DNA from: Antrihabitans stalagmiti
GTDB lineage: Bacteria > Actinomycetota > Actinomycetes > Mycobacteriales > Mycobacteriaceae
NCBI RefSeq assembly: GCF_016482825.1
Contig: NZ_JAEMNV010000001.1
Coordinates: 620,001 to 684,000, forward strand
Length of the DNA stretch: 64,000 bases
Reading direction: 5' to 3'
Shown: positions 42,903 to 51,822 of the stretch, piece after piece
Position numbering within the stretch: position 1 is the first letter of the stretch
Layout: the number at the start of each line of letters is the position of its first letter
Notes under the pieces: generated by a model
Databases searched by the model: none
What the model was told of the DNA's origin: nothing
The model's input: the letters and a program-made list of their open reading frames with translations, nothing else
Program-made: the position numbers and the translations under genes

Positions 42903-43799
42903 ATGGGTCAGGTGAAGATTCCCGCGCCCGCCCTCGCCGTGTCTGCGATGCTCGCCATTCAATTGGGAGCGGCGTTGAGCACGCACCTCTTCGACGCCCT
43001 CACTCCCGCGGGCGCGGCTTGGTTGCGACTGTCGATCGCCGCTGCGCTGCTGATGGCGATCACTCGTCCGGCCATTCGATCGATCCCGCGCCGCACCCTG
43101 CTCAGCACTCTGCTACTCGGAACCGCGACCGGCCTGATGACGCTGATGTTCATGGAAGCGATCGCACGAATCCCACTCGGCACAGCCGTTGCGATCGAGT
43201 TCCTCGGTCCACTCGGCGTCGCCGCGATCAGGAGCCATCGGCGATTGGCGTTGATCTGGCCCGCACTCGGACTGGTCGGCGTCGTCGGTTTGACCCAGCC
43301 GTGGCTCGGCGAACTCGATGTCGTGGGCCTACTCTTCGCCCTCGCCGCCGCCGTCGGCTGGGGTTCCTACATCATGCTGACCCACCGGGTCGGGTCCCAA
43401 CTCGACGGCTTCGGCGGCCTCGCGATCTCGCTGTCGGTCGGCGCCGTAGTCATCGCCCCGTTCGGTATCGCGAACGCGGTCGGCGGCTTGACTCCCACAC
43501 TGGCAGCGCAAAGTCTCGGCCTGGCCATCCTCGTCCCGCTGTTGCCGTTCACGCTCGAACTGCTCGCGCTGCGACGGATGCCCATCGCTGCATTCGGAAC
43601 ACTTATGGCACTCGAGCCTGGCATTGCAACGGTGCTGGGACTCGCGATCCTCACTCAGATACCGAACCCACTTCAAATCGCCGGGATCGTTCTTGTCATC
43701 TCCGCGGGAATCGGTGCCCAACAGGCGAATACGTCGATGGAACGCCAAACACCTGGCAAAAACTCACGCAACGAAGGGTTGGAACCGCTCTTTCCATAG
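42903..43799 (+). CDS. EamA/RhtA-family exporter
   Basis: A 298-aa membrane protein with about ten hydrophobic segments in two EamA halves. The stretches ALTPAGAAWLRLSIAAALL and IPLGTAVAIEFLGPLGVA are typical of RhtA-type threonine/homoserine exporters. The C-terminal 25 residues are hydrophilic and overlap the convergent FUSC gene by 36 bp. It is probably controlled by the divergent LysR regulator, perhaps in response to an amino acid; that is inference. Confidence 0.85.
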   Translation: MGQVKIPAPALAVSAMLAIQLGAALSTHLFDALTPAGAAWLRLSIAAALLMAITRPAIRSIPRRTLLSTLLLGTATGLMTLMFMEAIARIPLGTAVAIEFLGPLGVAAIRSHRRLALIWPALGLVGVVGLTQPWLGELDVVGLLFALAAAVGWGSYIMLTHRVGSQLDGFGGLAISLSVGAVVIAPFGIANAVGGLTPTLAAQSLGLAILVPLLPFTLELLALRRMPIAAFGTLMALEPGIATVLGLAILTQIPNPLQIAGIVLVISAGIGAQQANTSMERQTPGKNSRNEGLEPLFP

Positions 43800-45389
43800 G
43801 TCGACACCAGCCAATTTCCCGCCTGCTTGGACCGACCAACAGTCGGCGAGAAGTTCGTACCCCAAGTCCTGGATCGCGCTGTGCTCGCGCCAGTGCTGTT
43901 GCGCCCAGCCACTTTCGGTGCGGACGACATCGGCACCGCTCTTGGCCGATTCGATCAGTTCGTACTGCAGGTCGCGGCGCTGTGCGAGCGCGATGCCGTC
44001 GACGGCCGCGACAGCGAGCGTGTCCAGGAGTGCGGCCGCAGTGTTTACGACGCGCCCGTCGGTCCACTCGAAAGTCGCTCTGTGCGCGTGGCGCAACACG
44101 GCCCACATCGCGAGCAGCGCCACGACGACTCCGACGACCGTCTCGACCAGCCGATCCAGAACTATCGGACCGACAGGTGCGTCGGGATGGCTTGCGCCGC
44201 CGACAAGGAGAGCGACCGGCGTGATGAACACGACCGCCAGCCAGTAGCGGTTGACGACGAGCAGTTCGATCGAGAACTGCAGCAACATCAACAGCGCGAC
44301 GAAGGCGTACCCGGTCAGCGCCAGCTGATGCAACGCCGCGAACAGGCCGAGGCCGATGACCGTGCCCGCGAAACGATGAAACCCACGAGCGGTGCCCTGC
44401 ATGCGATCGAGGCCCTGATGCAGCACAAGGACCGCGGAAATGATCGCCCAATCCGGACGGTCCAGACCGACGGCAATGCTGATCCCGCCGCCGAGCACAC
44501 ACGCAATGCCGACACGTACGGCGGTGCTGACAGCATGCGAATCGGGTGTAAGCGAGCGCCGCAGCCGATAGCCGATGCCCGGCGGCCCGAAAGGAACGTA
44601 GGTGTACCGCAACATCGTTGCGGTCTCGACACTGTCACCGGAACTAACCGATCCGACTGCTCCGGCAAAAGCGCGATGCGCACGCTGCAGCGTTGCGAGC
44701 AACTCGGATTCGGGGTCACGGGTGGGAAGTCCGGCTGCGTGCACCATTGCCCACGCATTCCAGAGCGCCGCGGCAGCCGCACTCCGATCCCCGTCGTCAC
44801 CTCGGTCGGCTGCAACCGACTCGACGTACGCGTCGATCAGTTCCACGGCACGAAGGACCGCTGTGCGCTCCGGTTTGCGGGGGTCACGAACGACGCCGGC
44901 CATCGACACGACAAGCGAGGATCCGACGCCGATAGCGGTGCATACCAGGATCGATGCCGTCGAGACACCGGCACTCGACAGACCGATGCCGATCGAACAG
45001 ACGAGAACGAAGAAGAACGAGCCAGGTGGACCCAACTGGCCTGCGTCGTTGACATACGTGCCGAATACCGCGACTGCCGTCAGCACCACGACCTCGACGA
45101 GCTGGACGGACGTCACGTCGTCGGCAAACGCAGTGCCACCGACCACGTCGCCGGCAAGAGCTCCGAGACCGACCGCGACGAGAATGGTTGCTCCGGCGCT
45201 GAGCACTCTGCCTGCACGAGCACGGTAGGGCTGCCCTTCGCCGTAGAGCACGGCGAAGGCTCCACAGAAGATGATCAACGCCTGGTGTGGAAACCCCATG
45301 GCTACCGCGATGACGGCGGGAAGCCCGAAGGCGATCGAGGCTCGTATTCCCGCGCTCCAGCGGCCGAACACCGACTGCAGAACGCTCAC
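43764..45389 (-). CDS. FUSC-family (fusaric-acid-resistance-like) transporter
   Basis: A 541-aa membrane protein in the two-half FUSC layout: about five to six segments in residues 15-160, a cytoplasmic helical region (about 165-275), then a second set in about 290-440 with VLVLHQGLDRMQGTARGFHRFAGTVIG, the most conserved stretch of the family. A long soluble tail follows. Relatives export aromatic acids and similar compounds, but many are unassigned. Start: GTG at 45389. It diverges from an MFS gene. Confidence 0.8.
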   Translation of the reverse strand: MSVLQSVFGRWSAGIRASIAFGLPAVIAVAMGFPHQALIIFCGAFAVLYGEGQPYRARAGRVLSAGATILVAVGLGALAGDVVGGTAFADDVTSVQLVEVVVLTAVAVFGTYVNDAGQLGPPGSFFFVLVCSIGIGLSSAGVSTASILVCTAIGVGSSLVVSMAGVVRDPRKPERTAVLRAVELIDAYVESVAADRGDDGDRSAAAAALWNAWAMVHAAGLPTRDPESELLATLQRAHRAFAGAVGSVSSGDSVETATMLRYTYVPFGPPGIGYRLRRSLTPDSHAVSTAVRVGIACVLGGGISIAVGLDRPDWAIISAVLVLHQGLDRMQGTARGFHRFAGTVIGLGLFAALHQLALTGYAFVALLMLLQFSIELLVVNRYWLAVVFITPVALLVGGASHPDAPVGPIVLDRLVETVVGVVVALLAMWAVLRHAHRATFEWTDGRVVNTAAALLDTLAVAAVDGIALAQRRDLQYELIESAKSGADVVRTESGWAQQHWREHSAIQDLGYELLADCWSVQAGGKLAGVDLWKERFQPFVA

Positions 45390-45519
45390 CTGTGCCTACC
45401 TCCCGGAGGGTCGTCGGTGCGGCATCTCGAGCACCGCCGCGACCGTGAAATGTGTCGACACGGCTCGACGCATGGCGGTAGCTTCGTCAGCAATCATTCT
45501 CGACCACAGAAGGCTCCCC

Positions 45520-46758
45520 GTGACCACCGACACGGCGACGATCACTCGCCGGCGCACTCCACTAGTCCTCGTCAATCTCGCAGCACTGTTGTCCGCGACC
45601 GGCAACGGCATCACCATCGTCGCGTTGCCCTGGCTCGTCCTCGAGCAGACGGGTCGAGCCACCGATGCCGGAATCGTCGCTGGCGCAGCGACATTGCCGC
45701 TGTTGCTGGCGAGTTTGTTCTCCGGCACGGTCATCGACCGCTTCGGGCGGCGACTGACGTCGTTGGTGTCGGATTCGCTGTCTGCCGTTTCCGTTGCCGC
45801 AATTCCCATCCTTGCCGCGACGGTCGGGCTCTCCGTGCCCCTGATTGCGCTGCTTGCGGCAATCGGTGCGGTCTTCGATCCCGCGGGAATCGCAGCCCGC
45901 GAATCGATGCTTCCCGCCGCCGCGGCCGAAGCCGGCTGGAGCCTCGACCGGTCCAACAGTGTCTACGAGGCGACATACAGCACGGCCTACCTCATCGGTC
46001 CCGGTGTCGGCGGAATGTTGATCGCGATCACCGGTGCCGTCGACACGCTGTGGGTGACGGCCGGTTGCTTCGCTCTGTCGATCGCAACCATTGCGCTGCT
46101 TCGGCTCGACGGATCGGGCAAGCCCGACCCCGAGACGCGTCCGACGTCCATCTGGTCGGGAACCTTGGAAGGTGTGAAGTTCGTGTGGCGCAGTCGGCTG
46201 CTGCGGACCATCGCCCTGGTGGACATGGCACTCGTTGCGCTCTACATGCCGGTCGAAGGGGTGTTGTATCCCGCGTACTTCACCGAACTCGGTAAGCCTG
46301 CACATCTCGGTTGGGTGTTGGCAGCGATGAGTGTCGGCGGTGTCATCGGCGCACTCGCCTACGGCGCGCTGGCTGCCGTCGCCAAGCGACGGACGTTGAT
46401 GCTGCTCGCCGTCGGCGGTCTCGGAATCTGCATGGTCGGCATGGCATTTCTGCCACCGATCTGGTTGACGCTCACGCTCGCGTTTCTCATCGGGCTGGTG
46501 TTCGGTCCGGTCGGGCCGATCGCGAACTACGCAATGCAGACGTTGAGTCCGGAACATATGCGCGGACGTGTCGTCGGCGTCATGACGTCGTCCGCATACG
46601 CGGCCGGACCCCTCGGCTACCTGGCTGCTGGACCGCTGATCGATGCGTTCGGCATCAGACCGACGTTTTTCGCGCTGGCGATACCTGTCGTCGTGATTTC
46701 GTTGGTGTGCTTCGCGTTACCCGCGCTGCGCGATCTCGACCTGCCGCAGAAGGCCTAG
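45520..46758 (+). CDS. MFS exporter (EntS/MFS_3-like)
   Basis: A 412-aa protein with about 12 hydrophobic segments. VIDRFGRRLTSLVSD is the loop 2-3 motif, and NSVYEATYSTAYLIGPGVGG in helix 5 is typical of the EntS/MFS_3 group. Such pumps export siderophores or macrolide-like drugs. The GTG at 45520 has AAGG upstream; the much longer open frame to 45271 is read-through of the opposite FUSC gene. It overlaps the convergent SRPBCC gene by 4 bp. Confidence 0.85.
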   Translation: MTTDTATITRRRTPLVLVNLAALLSATGNGITIVALPWLVLEQTGRATDAGIVAGAATLPLLLASLFSGTVIDRFGRRLTSLVSDSLSAVSVAAIPILAATVGLSVPLIALLAAIGAVFDPAGIAARESMLPAAAAEAGWSLDRSNSVYEATYSTAYLIGPGVGGMLIAITGAVDTLWVTAGCFALSIATIALLRLDGSGKPDPETRPTSIWSGTLEGVKFVWRSRLLRTIALVDMALVALYMPVEGVLYPAYFTELGKPAHLGWVLAAMSVGGVIGALAYGALAAVAKRRTLMLLAVGGLGICMVGMAFLPPIWLTLTLAFLIGLVFGPVGPIANYAMQTLSPEHMRGRVVGVMTSSAYAAGPLGYLAAGPLIDAFGIRPTFFALAIPVVVISLVCFALPALRDLDLPQKA

Positions 46759-47252
46759 ACGGGTCGCGGCAGGCCCGGTGCAACCGTGCGGGCGAGGATT
46801 CCGAGCGTCGACCGTAATGCGTTCTCCGACAGCACCGGAAAGATCGCGCGTTCACGCCAGTACGGGTCGATGGTCGACCAGTCGTAGTAGGACGTGACCA
46901 TCGACGCTGCGGCATCCTCGGTGTCTCCGATCGGCTCGATCCGGTAGCCGTAGCGGTGCCCGATCGGCGGCTTGATCGCGCCGATGATCGTCCAGGAGAT
47001 GTCACGGTTTTCCACGAACGTCTCGATCGTCACCGTCACGTCGTACAAACCGAGTGGATAGTCGTTGAGCGCCTCGCGGTCCATGTGCACGACGAAGGTG
47101 TCACCGACTGCGGCGACCCGTGCGCCCTCTGCCGACATCAACATTCCGGACGCGTCGATCGCGACGTGGCCGGCAGGTTCGCACAGCAATCCGAAGATCG
47201 TCGACGGCGATGCCGAGATTGCGCGTTGGACCTCGATGCGTTCGGTAGTCAC
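46755..47252 (-). CDS. SRPBCC-family protein
   Basis: A 165-aa START-like protein: VTTERIEVQRAISASPSTIFGLLCEPAGHVAIDASG, then a central sheet and a long C-terminal helix with ALRSTLGILART. These proteins bind lipids or aromatic ligands. Start: GTG at 47252; a GTG at 47297 would add 15 residues without a conserved pattern. It diverges from a lipoprotein gene, with a 60-bp gap. Confidence 0.7.
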   Translation of the reverse strand: MTTERIEVQRAISASPSTIFGLLCEPAGHVAIDASGMLMSAEGARVAAVGDTFVVHMDREALNDYPLGLYDVTVTIETFVENRDISWTIIGAIKPPIGHRYGYRIEPIGDTEDAAASMVTSYYDWSTIDPYWRERAIFPVLSENALRSTLGILARTVAPGLPRPV

Positions 47253-47312
47253 CTGCCCATACTGCACGCATTGTGGAGCCGTGGACTCGTCCGTCACGGC
47301 CGCAATGGCAAG

Positions 47313-47741
47313 ATGGCTGTCGTGGTCCGAACAATTCTGTGCACCGTCGCCGTCCTCGCCGTAACTGTCGTCGGGTGCGGATCCGACAACGATTCAGCAG
47401 CAAGGGAGGCGACCTCGACGGTCGCATCGGTCGCCGGATCTGCCACATCGGCCCCGCCGGCAACGTCGACGCTCCCGGAACTCACTCCGGTCGAGGGTGT
47501 CGAGCCTGAAGCGGCATTCGTCGCGGCGCTGGGTCCGTACGGTGTGCCGGTACGCAACGAAGAATCGGCGGTCGGTACCGGGCAACGGATCTGCAAGGCG
47601 CTCACCGGTGGTGAATCGGCGGAAGCCGCAACGAGATTCGGCATCGAAGAGCAGTTGTGGACGCCAGAGGAGTCGGGTAAGGCAGTTGTCGTCGCTGCGA
47701 AGCTGCTATGCCCCGAGAATGCGGACAAGGTCGGCAACTAG
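47313..47741 (+). CDS. DUF732-type lipoprotein
   Basis: A 142-aa exported protein with a lipobox VVGC (Cys near residue 22) after a hydrophobic leader, a Ser/Thr/Ala linker, and a C-terminal helical domain with two cysteines (in GQRICKAL and AKLLCPEN) as in DUF732. This family is abundant in mycobacteria and rhodococci and has no known function. It should be anchored on the outer face of the cell membrane. Confidence 0.75.
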   Translation: MAVVVRTILCTVAVLAVTVVGCGSDNDSAAREATSTVASVAGSATSAPPATSTLPELTPVEGVEPEAAFVAALGPYGVPVRNEESAVGTGQRICKALTGGESAEAATRFGIEEQLWTPEESGKAVVVAAKLLCPENADKVGN

Positions 47742-47808
47742 CACCTCACGAGTTCGTTCCCCGCACGCAGTCGGGAATACGTCGGAAGTAGTAGAAGTTT
47801 CAAGCACC

Positions 47809-48564
47809 ATGGGATCCGAACCGACCGCATCGAACGCAATGCTCGTACCGAGCGCGAGTCGCGGTCACTGGTGGAACGAGTGGCTCGATTCGAAGCAGTC
47901 GTTTCCTGCCACCGGAAACTTCGATCTCGCCGCGAACGCCCACGGCCTGTTGCTGATCCACAACGATGACACTGTCGATGCGGGCGAAGGGTTCGACACC
48001 CACCAGCATCGCGACATGGAAATCATCACGTGGGTCCTCGAAGGCACTGTTGTGCATCAGGATTCGATGGGTAACTCCGGCATGATCCACCCCGGTCTTG
48101 CGCAACGGATGAGTGCGGGGACAGGACTTCTGCACTCGGAGCGAAACGGCGCAACCCGCAGTGAGCGCACTCCCCTGCGGGTGGTGCAGATGTGGGTGCC
48201 GCCGAGCGAAGCAGGAGGCGCGCCGAGTTACGAAGAACTCGATGTGACCGCCGACCTCACAAACTCGACGATGTTCACTCTCGCCTCCGGCATGGCTGCG
48301 CACCGGGACACGTCAGCGATCCGGATCGGAAATCGCGATGCCGCTCTACACGTTGCACGCCTGGGGCCGGGCCAGTCCGTGCAGATCCCCGACGCGCCCT
48401 TCGGACATGTCTACCTCGCCGATGGCGCGGCAACGTTCGAAGACGTCGGCGACATCAACGCAGGCGACGCTGTTCGACTCACCGCGACCGGCGGCCACCG
48501 TGTGACCGCGACCGAGCCGAGCGAACTTCTGATCTGGGAGATGCATTCCGCCGCTGCGCATTAG
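47809..48564 (+). CDS. pirin-family bicupin
   Basis: A 251-aa pirin with the metal-binding cluster HQHRDMEIITWVLEG (His residues near 65 and 67), then HxxSMGN and GMIHPGLAQRMSAGTGLLHSE carrying the further His and Glu ligands. Some relatives are quercetin dioxygenases; in bacteria the role varies. The ATG at 47809 is the only good start. Its last codons overlap the convergent TetR gene by 4 bp. Confidence 0.85.
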   Translation: MGSEPTASNAMLVPSASRGHWWNEWLDSKQSFPATGNFDLAANAHGLLLIHNDDTVDAGEGFDTHQHRDMEIITWVLEGTVVHQDSMGNSGMIHPGLAQRMSAGTGLLHSERNGATRSERTPLRVVQMWVPPSEAGGAPSYEELDVTADLTNSTMFTLASGMAAHRDTSAIRIGNRDAALHVARLGPGQSVQIPDAPFGHVYLADGAATFEDVGDINAGDAVRLTATGGHRVTATEPSELLIWEMHSAAAH

Positions 48565-49142
48565 CGCGCGGCAGCTACCTGGACATCGTGTTCGACGAGT
48601 TCGGTCAGATGCAGTTGGGTGCGCTCGAGCGGTTGCATGGAACGCGACGCGATCGCGAGCACGATCGCGCCCTCCACCGAGCCGATCGTCATCGTCGCAA
48701 GCGAATCCGCCCGCGCCGTCGGCACACCGAGTCGAACGAGTTGGGCGGAAATCAGCCGCTCCCAGTCCCGAAAAACAGCAGCGGCTGCAGCCGGCGCGGA
48801 CTGCGCCTCGGACCCACCCAGAGCTGCTGCAACGACAGGGCAACCCGCGGTGAAATCGCTGTCGGCGAGGATCGACCGCCACATCCGGACGAAGGCTTCG
48901 ATGCTCTGCGCCGGATCGTCGGAGGCTGTGAGCCGCGCGATCGTCGCACTCATCAACGTGCCTGCGGCACGGGTCGACGTCTCGATCAGCTCGTCCTTGC
49001 CGCGGGGAAAATGCATGTAGATCGACCGTCGCGCGGTCTTGCTGTGTTCGAGCAACTCCGCAATTCCGGTACCTGCCAGCCCGTTTCGTCGCACAAGGTG
49101 TATTGCACTGTTGATCAGCCGCTCGCGAGGTCCGTCGACCAT
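48561..49142 (-). CDS. TetR-family regulator
   Basis: A 193-aa TetR protein with helix-turn-helix LVRRNGLAGTGIAELLEHSKTARRSIYMHFPRGKDELI (residues 16-52) and a C-terminal ligand-binding domain. Its target is not obvious: the nearest gene is the convergent pirin. An imperfect TGGAC-N6-GTCTA repeat at 49183-49198, in its own upstream region, could be an autoregulatory site. Confidence 0.85.
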   Translation of the reverse strand: MVDGPRERLINSAIHLVRRNGLAGTGIAELLEHSKTARRSIYMHFPRGKDELIETSTRAAGTLMSATIARLTASDDPAQSIEAFVRMWRSILADSDFTAGCPVVAAALGGSEAQSAPAAAAAVFRDWERLISAQLVRLGVPTARADSLATMTIGSVEGAIVLAIASRSMQPLERTQLHLTELVEHDVQVAAAR

Positions 49143-49190
49143 CTACCTACCTCCACTCGAGTCGTGCTGCCGCGAATACACGTGGACCAA

Positions 49191-49811
49191 TCAGTCTACC
49201 CTGGGGTTCGGCGGTTCGGGCCGTGCGGTCGTTGGCTGCGCCCGCACATGCATCCGCTCCCCCTGCGGACCGTACAAGCTGAGCAACTCCGCCGGACCGG
49301 GCCCCGGATTGCCGAACCAGTGCGGCACCCGCGTGTCGAACTCGGCAACTTCACCGGCCGACAGCACGAAGTCCCGCGCACCGAGAACCAGCCGAATTCG
49401 TCCCGAAAGGACATACATCCACTCGTACCCCTCGTGCACCTTCGGTTCGGGCTCCCGATCGAAATTGCGGGGCGGCAGGATCTGCTTGAACGCCTGGACC
49501 CCACCCGGCCGCTTCGTGAGAGGGATAAACGTCATCCCACCTCGCTCGAAGGGTTTCAAGTGCAGCCGCGGGTCGCCCGTCGCCGGTGCGTCGACCAATC
49601 GATCCAGCGGAACCTGATGAGCCGAAGCGAGGAGCAACAACAACTCTAGGGTCGGTCGCCGTTGGCCGGACTCCAAGCGCGACAACGTACTCGACGAGAT
49701 TCCAGTTGTCTCGGCCAGTTGCGCCAACGTCGCACCACGTTCTTGCCTGAGCGCCCGCAGGCGTGGCCCGACCGCACCGAGGACCTGGTCGAGGGTTGCG
49801 TCGTCTGTCAT
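49191..49811 (-). CDS. XRE-cupin regulator
   Basis: A 206-aa protein with an N-terminal helix-turn-helix (RLRALRQERGATLAQLAETTGISSSTLSRLESGQRRPT, residues 17-54) and a C-terminal cupin barrel (EGYEWMYVLSGRIRLVLGARDFVL, HWFGNPGPGPAELLSLYG). Such regulators sense small metabolites through the cupin. GGAGG lies just before the ATG at 49811. It starts 2 bp after the stop of the upstream TetR gene, so two regulators form one transcript divergent from a P450 gene. Confidence 0.85.
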   Translation of the reverse strand: MTDDATLDQVLGAVGPRLRALRQERGATLAQLAETTGISSSTLSRLESGQRRPTLELLLLLASAHQVPLDRLVDAPATGDPRLHLKPFERGGMTFIPLTKRPGGVQAFKQILPPRNFDREPEPKVHEGYEWMYVLSGRIRLVLGARDFVLSAGEVAEFDTRVPHWFGNPGPGPAELLSLYGPQGERMHVRAQPTTARPEPPNPRVD

Positions 49812-49813
49812 CT

Positions 49814-50368
49814 TCAGGCCTCCGTGCGGAACGAATCGGCGACGAACCGCTCGATGATCCGACGTTCGATCGCGTCGTCCGCGGCGGGCCAGAACAGAAA
49901 CGAAAGCACCACGCGAACGATCCATTGCGCGGCCAGCGGGTCGTTCGCCACCCCTGTCAATTCTTTCGCGATGCTCGTCAGCTCAGGCGATCCGATCAGC
50001 GTCCGGGTCACGGTTTTCGGCGTGATCCGGTCGATCATCTGCCCGGCGACACGATCGGAACGCACGGCCGCCAACGACGCCGTCATTGCCACGACGACCC
50101 GCTCGGCTCCGTCGAGCGGCTTTACCTGTCGTGCCACGTCCTCGGCAATTCGTGCACCCGCGTCGGCGAGCACAGCGTCGGCAAGTGCTGACTTTCCACC
50201 GACGTAGCGGTAGACCGTCGCGCGCGAGCAGCCGACCGATTCGGCGATGACATCGATATCGACGGCATCGATACCGTCGCGTGCAATGAGGTCGGCTGCT
50301 CCGTCGATGATGCGACGCACGGCGAGCCTTCGTCTGTTGTCGCCGACCAGCCAGTCCTGCTGCGCCAC
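49814..50368 (-). CDS. TetR-family regulator
   Basis: A 184-aa TetR protein with helix-turn-helix ARDGIDAVDIDVIAESVGCSRATVYRYVGGKSALADAV (residues 29-66). Start: GTG at 50368 with AGGA upstream. It diverges from the P450 at 50559 across 190 bp, where a GAGGTGA/TCACCTC repeat sits, so it most likely controls that gene and its own operon with the XRE-cupin gene. Confidence 0.85.
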   Translation of the reverse strand: MAQQDWLVGDNRRRLAVRRIIDGAADLIARDGIDAVDIDVIAESVGCSRATVYRYVGGKSALADAVLADAGARIAEDVARQVKPLDGAERVVVAMTASLAAVRSDRVAGQMIDRITPKTVTRTLIGSPELTSIAKELTGVANDPLAAQWIVRVVLSFLFWPAADDAIERRIIERFVADSFRTEA

Positions 50369-50384
50369 TGAGCCCGCTTTCCTA

Positions 50385-50417
50385 GAGGTGATACCGACGT
50401 TCCATTATTCTCACCTC
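50385..50417. promoter_or_regulatory. inverted repeat in TetR/P450 promoter
   Basis: GAGGTGA (50385-50391) and TCACCTC (50411-50417), 7-bp arms around 19 nt, 17 nt upstream of the TetR start. A second shorter repeat CTCGA-N7-TCGAG overlaps its end (50415-50431). Confidence 0.4.
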
Positions 50418-50558
50418 GAGACAATATCGAGTTCATGCTACAACGTGTTCGCAGGTCGGCGTGTCGCGCTGAGACAAGCGTCTGCGGCCTCTGAACAGGC
50501 ACTTCTCAATATTTGCGAATGCTTGACCGGCCGTTCCTGTCCACCACATGCTTGGGAA

Positions 50559-51815
50559 ATGCCGACAAGCCACGTATCTCTCAGCGACGTAGTGGGAGGC
50601 GCCCAACTCGACGTGTTCGCCGCCGCGGCGATCGACGATCCCTACCCACTTTTCGGCGAGCTGCGTCGTCGCGCACCTGTCTTTCGTGTTCCCGGCTCGG
50701 ACTTCTATCTCGTGTCGACGTGGGATCTGGTCCTCGAGGCGACGCAACGAGTCGCCGACTTCTCGTCCCACCTCACCGGCGTTCTGGTGCAGCGACCCAG
50801 TGCAGCGCCGACCACCTTCGATCTCGACGGTGCCGGTAGAGCCGTCCACGTACTGGCTACCGCCGACGACGCCGTTCACCGTGACCAGCGCAAGCTTGTG
50901 CTGCCCACACTTGTGGCCAAACGGGTGCGCGCGTTGGAGCCGTCGATACTTGCGGTGGCCCGAGACCTGTTCGACGAACACCTGACCGGCGATCGAATCG
51001 AGTGGATGGCCGCGATCGCCGACCGACTCCCGATGACGATGGTCGACCTCCTGCTCGGGCTACCCGGCGAGGACGTGCCGAAGCTCGTCGAATGGGGTTA
51101 TGCCAGCACGGAACTTCTCGGCGGCGTCCTCGACGAAGGACGGTTTGTTGCGGTTGTGACGGCGGCTGCCGAACTAGCCGACTATTTGCATGCGCACTTC
51201 GAGCGCGCATGCGACGAGCCCGGGGACGACCTCGTCGGTGATCTTGCGCGAGAATGTTCGGCGGGCAATCTCGATCACGATGCAGCCGTCCTGATGCTCG
51301 TCCAGCTTGTCGGCGCGGGCGGCGAATCGACGGCGGGTTTGCTCGGCAACGCAGTTCGACTGTTGGCCACCGATCCGGCTCTGCAACAACAGATCCGAGC
51401 CAACCGGGCGGCGTTGGTGCCGTTTCTCGAGGAGTCGTTGCGACTCGAATCGCCTTTTCGCGGCCATCACCGCCATGTCGTCGCCGATACGACAATCGGA
51501 GACGTTCGACTCCCCGCCGGAAGCCATCTGATGTTGCTGTGGGGGTCGGCGAATCGTGACAGTAGCCAATTCGCCGACCCTGACGCGGTGGTGCTGGACC
51601 GTCCGCGCCCACGTGGACACCTGGCTTTCGGTGCCGGCGTGCACTTTTGTGTCGGAGCAGCACTCGCACTGCTGGAAGCGCGGGTGGTGCTCGACGAACT
51701 TCTCACGCGTACAAGCTATTTCGGTATCGCCGAACCGAGTCACGCGAGCTGGCTGCCGAGCATCTTCGTTCGGCGACACGTCCGACTCGAGTTGACCACG
51801 TCGCCGCAAGCGTGA
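50559..51815 (+). CDS. cytochrome P450 (CYP bacterial class I)
   Basis: A 418-aa soluble P450. The I-helix is normal here (GAGGEST: acid and Thr present), ExxR is EESLR and the heme loop is FGAGVHFCVGAALA with Cys at 364. It therefore contrasts with the atypical P450 at 24140. Start: ATG at 50559; the frame continues upstream but without coding-like sequence. No ferredoxin gene is nearby. It is followed by an SDR/FAD-dehydrogenase pair on the opposite strand. Confidence 0.9.
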   Translation: MPTSHVSLSDVVGGAQLDVFAAAAIDDPYPLFGELRRRAPVFRVPGSDFYLVSTWDLVLEATQRVADFSSHLTGVLVQRPSAAPTTFDLDGAGRAVHVLATADDAVHRDQRKLVLPTLVAKRVRALEPSILAVARDLFDEHLTGDRIEWMAAIADRLPMTMVDLLLGLPGEDVPKLVEWGYASTELLGGVLDEGRFVAVVTAAAELADYLHAHFERACDEPGDDLVGDLARECSAGNLDHDAAVLMLVQLVGAGGESTAGLLGNAVRLLATDPALQQQIRANRAALVPFLEESLRLESPFRGHHRHVVADTTIGDVRLPAGSHLMLLWGSANRDSSQFADPDAVVLDRPRPRGHLAFGAGVHFCVGAALALLEARVVLDELLTRTSYFGIAEPSHASWLPSIFVRRHVRLELTTSPQA

Positions 51816-51822
51816 CGAGTAG

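Noticed and set aside
45452-45461. GTGTCGACAC palindrome between FUSC and MFS genes
   Set aside because: Ten bases of GC-rich symmetry is expected by chance in this genome and no regulator is adjacent.
43827-46295. Plus-strand open frame of 822 codons
   Set aside because: It is antisense to the FUSC gene and out of frame with the MFS gene; the product is Arg/Asp/His-rich without motifs.
49183-49198. TetR operator TGGAC-N6-GTCTA
   Set aside because: Only 10 of 16 positions are symmetric and it overlaps the end of the XRE-cupin gene; kept only as a remark in the TetR entry.
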